DNA of 64,000 nt from Aquincola tertiaricarbonis (GTDB taxonomy: Bacteria > Pseudomonadota > Gammaproteobacteria > Burkholderiales > Burkholderiaceae_C), in NCBI RefSeq assembly GCF_023573145.1, contig NZ_CP097636.1:1426001-1490000 (forward strand). The letters run 5' to 3'. Shown piece by piece: positions 60,631-64,000 of the stretch. A program made the translations under genes and the position numbers. The notes beneath the pieces are model-generated. The model was not told the origin of the DNA. It searched no databases and saw only the letters and a list, made by a program, of their open reading frames with translations. How positions within the stretch are numbered: the first letter of the stretch is position 1; each line of letters begins with the position of its first letter.

Positions 60631-61044
60631 TCAGCTGTGGCTGAGCACGTACTGGCGGATGGCCAGCCGCGCCGGCGTGGCCAGCGCCAGGAACTGCACG
60701 CCGATGCGGCATTGCGCACCGACGAGGCTGGCGAACACCACCCGCACCTTGGCCGTCACGGCCAGGCAGCGCTTCGGGTCCTCGGGATGAGGCACCGACA
60801 AGGCCAGGTCCATCACCTGGCCCATCGGCAGGCTGGCCGGGGCCAGCAGGCCCACGCCGCCTTCGGACACGTCGCACACGGTGATGGGGATGATGCCGCC
60901 CCCCTTGTTCAACAGCCGTGCGGGCCAGTTGGCGCGGGCGCGCCGGTGGCGACGCAGCTCGGCGGCGGTTTCGGTGTGCCCGGTGCGGGTGCCGAAGGCG
61001 CCGGCCGAGGTGCCCGGCCGGGTGGGGGAGAGGGGAGGGGTCAT
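60631..61044 (-). CDS. PilZ-domain protein
   Basis: A 137-residue protein. PilZ motif: AELRRHRRARANWPARLLNK (RRxxR c-di-GMP box), then VCDVSEGGVGLLAPASLPMG (D/N-x-S-x-x-G). It likely links cyclic di-GMP to motility in the adjacent chemotaxis cluster (inference). Convergent with the MCP pair and divergent from the PAS-MCP. An in-frame GTG six bases upstream is a possible start. Confidence 0.84.
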   Translation of the reverse strand: MTPPLSPTRPGTSAGAFGTRTGHTETAAELRRHRRARANWPARLLNKGGGIIPITVCDVSEGGVGLLAPASLPMGQVMDLALSVPHPEDPKRCLAVTAKVRVVFASLVGAQCRIGVQFLALATPARLAIRQYVLSHS

Positions 61045-61207
61045 CGACACTGCCTGATGGGACTGCTGGCGCGTTATCGGCTGCCCCTGGGCCGGCTTGC
61101 GCGTTGTTTGATGTGCTTACTCACACATCGGGCCTCAACGTTCGATAGGGGTGGACGATAAGGCTGGGACGACCGGCGCTGTTTGCCGGCGCCCCTTGAA
61201 GGCCAAC

Positions 61208-62917
61208 GTGTCCCAGCAGTACCCCACCTCCCCCGACATCGCTTTTGCCGAGGGCGTGTTCGCCGCCCTCAACAAGATCCAGGCTCTGATCTCCTTCGAC
61301 CTGACCGGTCATGTGACCGAAGTCAACGACGTCTTTCTGAAGGTGATGGGCTACACGCGCGAGGAGGTGCTGGGCCGCCACCACCGCATCTTCTGTGAGC
61401 CGACCTATGCCCGCAGTGCCGAGTACGCGGCCTTCTGGCAGATCCTGGGTTCGGGCCAGACGCACACCGGCGAATTCATGCGGCTGACCAGCGACGGCCG
61501 GCCGGTGTGGCTGCAGGCCTCGTACAACCCGGTGTACGACACCGCCGGCACCCTGGTGGGCGTGGTGAAGTTCGCCACCGACGTGACGGCGGCCAAGGCC
61601 CTTGGCGCCGACGTGGCCAGCCGCATGCAGGCCCTCAACCGCGTGCAGGCGGTGATCGAGTTCGACCTCACCGGCAAGGTGCTCACGGCCAACGACAACT
61701 TCCTGCGCACCTTCGGCTATGCGCTGGACGAAGTGGTGGGTCAGCACCACCGCATCTTCTGCGAGCCGGCCTTCGCACGCTCGCCCGAGTACGCCGCCTT
61801 CTGGGAACGGCTGGGCCGCGGCGAGTTCAATGCCGGCGAGTACCGGCGGCTGTCGAAGGACGGCAAGCCGGTGTGGATCCAGGCCTCGTACAACCCGATC
61901 TTCGATGCGGCCGGCCGGCCGCTGAAGGTCGTCAAGTTCGCCACCGACGTGACGCAGGAGCGCCTGACCACGGCCGAGGCGCAGTCCAAGCTGGAGGCCA
62001 TCGGCCGCTCGCAGGCGGTGATCGAGTTCGACATGCGCGGCAACATCCTCAGCGCCAACGCCAACTTCCTGCGGGCGGTGGGCTACACGCTGGACGAGGT
62101 GCTGGGCCAGCACCATGCGATGTTCTGTGATGCCGAGTTCGTGAAGTCGCGCGAGTACCGCGACTTCTGGTCGGACCTGAACGACGGCCAGTTCCAGATG
62201 GGCCGCTTCCAGCGCGTGGGCAAGCACGGCGCCGAGGTGTGGATCCAGGCCACCTACAACCCCATCCTGGGCCTGGACGGCAAGCCGTACAAGGTCGTGA
62301 AGTTCGCGATGGAGATCACCGCGCAGGTCAACCGCGAGCAGTCCATCGCCAACAACGTGGCGGCCATCTCGGGCGTGATGGACGGCCTGTCCGGCTCCAT
62401 CACCCGCATCGTCGAAGGCTCGCAGGAATCGACCGACCTGGCCAGCCGCACCCAGCGCGAGGCCGATGACGGCAGCCAGCTGCTGCAGCGCTCGCGCGAG
62501 TCCATCATCGCCATCCAATCGTCTTCGCAGGGCATCACCGAGATCATCGACACCATCAGCGAGATCGCCGGCCAGACCCACCTGCTGGCTTTCAATGCGG
62601 CCATCGAGGCGGCCCGTGCCGGTGACCATGGCGTGGGCTTCTCGGTGGTGGCCGAGGAGGTGCGCAAGCTGGCCGAGAAGTCGGCCCGCGCCACGCGTGA
62701 GATCTCCAAGCTGATCAACGAGACCGTGATGCGCGTGGGCGAGGGCGGCCGCCTGTCGCAGGAGGTGGAGCAGGCGTTCGCGCGCATCCAGCGTTCAGTC
62801 AACGACACCACCGCGTCGATCCAGAAGATCCACGGCGCCACCACCGAGCAGGCCACCGCCACGCAGAACGTGACCAGCCTGCTGCTGGACCTGCAGATCT
62901 CGTCTCACAACGCCTGA
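61208..62917 (+). CDS. triple-PAS methyl-accepting chemotaxis protein
   Basis: A 569-residue soluble MCP without membrane helices. Three PAS repeats: [20 protein letters not shown] and [40 protein letters not shown] and [40 protein letters not shown] and [20 protein letters not shown]. Each ends in VKFA(T/M)(D/E)(V/I)T. A signalling domain with [20 protein letters not shown] and [20 protein letters not shown] follows. The GTG at 61151 adds 19 residues. Start at 61208 is chosen from GAAGG spacing. The likely ligand is intracellular redox or aromatic compounds (Aer/PAS type), inference. Confidence 0.88.
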   Translation: MSQQYPTSPDIAFAEGVFAALNKIQALISFDLTGHVTEVNDVFLKVMGYTREEVLGRHHRIFCEPTYARSAEYAAFWQILGSGQTHTGEFMRLTSDGRPVWLQASYNPVYDTAGTLVGVVKFATDVTAAKALGADVASRMQALNRVQAVIEFDLTGKVLTANDNFLRTFGYALDEVVGQHHRIFCEPAFARSPEYAAFWERLGRGEFNAGEYRRLSKDGKPVWIQASYNPIFDAAGRPLKVVKFATDVTQERLTTAEAQSKLEAIGRSQAVIEFDMRGNILSANANFLRAVGYTLDEVLGQHHAMFCDAEFVKSREYRDFWSDLNDGQFQMGRFQRVGKHGAEVWIQATYNPILGLDGKPYKVVKFAMEITAQVNREQSIANNVAAISGVMDGLSGSITRIVEGSQESTDLASRTQREADDGSQLLQRSRESIIAIQSSSQGITEIIDTISEIAGQTHLLAFNAAIEAARAGDHGVGFSVVAEEVRKLAEKSARATREISKLINETVMRVGEGGRLSQEVEQAFARIQRSVNDTTASIQKIHGATTEQATATQNVTSLLLDLQISSHNA

Positions 62918-62919
62918 GC

Positions 62920-64000
62920 GTGGACACCCGCCACGCCCCACCGCCGGCGCGTGCCGCCCGCGGCAATACGCAGGTCTATGCCCTGGTGAGGGCGCAGGGC
63001 CGCACCGTGGCCATCGCCAGCGAAGGCGTGCGCCAGGCCGTGCCACGCCCCGCCGCACTGGCCGGCCTGCCGCGCCGCGCCGGCGCGCTCGAGGGCATGA
63101 TGACCCTGGACCGCCAGGTGCTGCCGGTGGTGAGCCTGGCGGCCTGGCTGGCGCCCGCGGCGGATGCGGACCCCGACCCGCCTGATGACGGCCTGGTGCT
63201 GCTGCTGCAGCAGGGCGAGGCGCGCATCGGCCTGGCCATCGAGGCCGTGGTGGGCGTGCGCCGCCTGCCGGCCGACCAGGCGCGCCGTCTGTGCCATGAC
63301 GACCGGCCCGACGAGCTGTTCCACAGCGCCGCCGTGTTCGGTTCGGACGATAGCGCCACGCCCATCCTGGACCCGCAGCGGCTGATGGCGCTGGCCGGCA
63401 CCTGGGTGGCTGAAGCCGGGCCGGTGGCCGACGCTGGGCCCGCCGAAGCAGGCGCCGGGCCTTCCGCCGCTGGCCCCGGCGCCCCGGCCCAGGCGGGATC
63501 GCGCTGGGCCTGCTTTCGCATCGGCGATGCCGCCATCGGCCTGCCGGCCGCGCACGTGGGCGAGCTGCTGCGCCCGCTGCCGCTGCGCAAGGAACTGCTG
63601 AGCCACGACGGTGTGCGCGGCCTGTGCGAATGGCGAGGCCGGCTGGTGCCGGTGGTCGACCTGTGTGGTGCCCTGCAGGCGCTGCCCGATGGCGCGTCGC
63701 CGGCCTGGTGGTGCATCGTCTGCGTCGGCGATCGGGCCATCGGCCTGATGGTGCAGGAGGTGCTGCCGTTGGCCCAACTGGCCGACGATGCGGCGCCGGC
63801 GCCCACCGAGGCGCACGCGCTGGTCAACCGCCGCCTGGTGCAGGGCGAGGGCCTGCTGCAGCTGATCGACGTCGAGGCCTTGATGCAGCGTTATGGCGAA
63901 ACCGCGATCAGCATGGGGCCGTCTACCACCCAGCGCCGCCACGGTACCGGAGCTCCCGCACCGGCCTACATGGTGTTCGAGGCGGGCGGCCCGTTCGCGG
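62920..64000 (+). CDS. multi-CheW-domain protein, truncated by window edge
   Basis: About 360 codons are visible from GTG at 62920, 2 bp after the PAS-MCP stop, with no stop before the edge. The first CheW-like domain has VYALVRAQGRTVAIASEGVR and MMTLDRQVLPVVSLAAWLAP. A Pro/Ala/Gly linker follows, then a second domain with WACFRIGDAAIGLPAAHVGE and WRGRLVPVVDLCGALQAL. The text YMVFEAGGPFA at the edge opens a third domain. Tandem CheW proteins couple receptors to CheA. The C-terminus is outside the window. Confidence 0.85.
   Translation, partial: MDTRHAPPPARAARGNTQVYALVRAQGRTVAIASEGVRQAVPRPAALAGLPRRAGALEGMMTLDRQVLPVVSLAAWLAPAADADPDPPDDGLVLLLQQGEARIGLAIEAVVGVRRLPADQARRLCHDDRPDELFHSAAVFGSDDSATPILDPQRLMALAGTWVAEAGPVADAGPAEAGAGPSAAGPGAPAQAGSRWACFRIGDAAIGLPAAHVGELLRPLPLRKELLSHDGVRGLCEWRGRLVPVVDLCGALQALPDGASPAWWCIVCVGDRAIGLMVQEVLPLAQLADDAAPAPTEAHALVNRRLVQGEGLLQLIDVEALMQRYGETAISMGPSTTQRRHGTGAPAPAYMVFEAGGPFA

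Overview
The window looks like the chromosome of a high-GC betaproteobacterium of the order Burkholderiales, probably from the Rubrivivax/Leptothrix/Roseateles/Aquincola group. Supporting signs are a tmRNA tag reading ANDERFALAA, a fused aroA-cmk gene, separate rfaE1 and rfaE2 genes, the block gyrA-pheA-tyrA-aroA/cmk-rpsA-ihfB-lapA-lapB, and the glnA-ntrB-ntrC cluster. The genus call is inference from gene content and order. No search was run.

Region 1 (1-24.8 kb) is core genome. A truncated alpha/beta-hydrolase-fold gene and trhO (tRNA uridine hydroxylase) lie divergent to dnaE. Then come a secreted Asp/Arg/His-rich protein, a ComEA-like protein and two heptosyltransferase-type genes. A compact minus-strand chain follows, lapA-lapB-gmhA-rfaE1-rfaE2-gmhB-GT9-GT4, most of it joined by 4-bp overlaps. 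It makes ADP-heptose for the LPS inner core, transfers sugars, and controls LPS synthesis through LapB. Upstream on the same strand, gyrA-DUF2059-pheA-tyrA-aroA/cmk-rpsA-ihfB covers DNA supercoiling, aromatic amino acids, CMP kinase, ribosomal protein S1 and IHF-beta. On the plus strand are an OmpA-family lipoprotein-like gene, ubiG, gph and ssrA (tmRNA).

Region 2 (26.68-38.75 kb) is a 12-kb integrated element in the 3' end of ssrA. A tyrosine integrase starts right after the tmRNA. A near-perfect copy of the last tmRNA bases plus 7 bp of flank (attR) lies at 38728-38747, next to what looks like the original ssrA terminator. Integrase arm-type repeats (core CAGTAACTT) occur at both ends. Inside are AlpA, a P4-alpha-like primase/helicase broken by two internal frame changes, an HNH nuclease, a Cro/CI-like regulator, a P-loop kinase-like gene, a tandem pair of unknown paralogues, a chain of overlapping small unknown genes, a probable origin region with a DnaA box, and a three-hairpin RNA with antisense match to its downstream leader, like the C4 RNAs of P1/P4-type elements. 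No capsid, tail or complete packaging genes are present, so it reads as a decaying phage satellite (P4-like or PICI-like).

Region 3 (38.8-52.3 kb) starts just outside attR with an Xre/MbcA-RES toxin-antitoxin pair. It continues with a DUF1624 membrane protein, two universal stress proteins, rlmB, a sirtuin, a histidine phosphatase, upp, serC (away from its usual place near gyrA), an IclR regulator, an AIM24-family protein, an exported beta-propeller with a polysaccharide deacetylase, a sterol-desaturase-family membrane protein, an EI24-type membrane protein and a molybdopterin-binding-domain protein.

Region 4 (52.5-64 kb) holds nitrogen control (glnA, a DUF4124-like gene, ntrB, ntrC with an unusually long linker) and then chemotaxis: two paralogous MCPs, a PilZ protein, a triple-PAS soluble MCP and a multi-CheW protein that runs off the window end.
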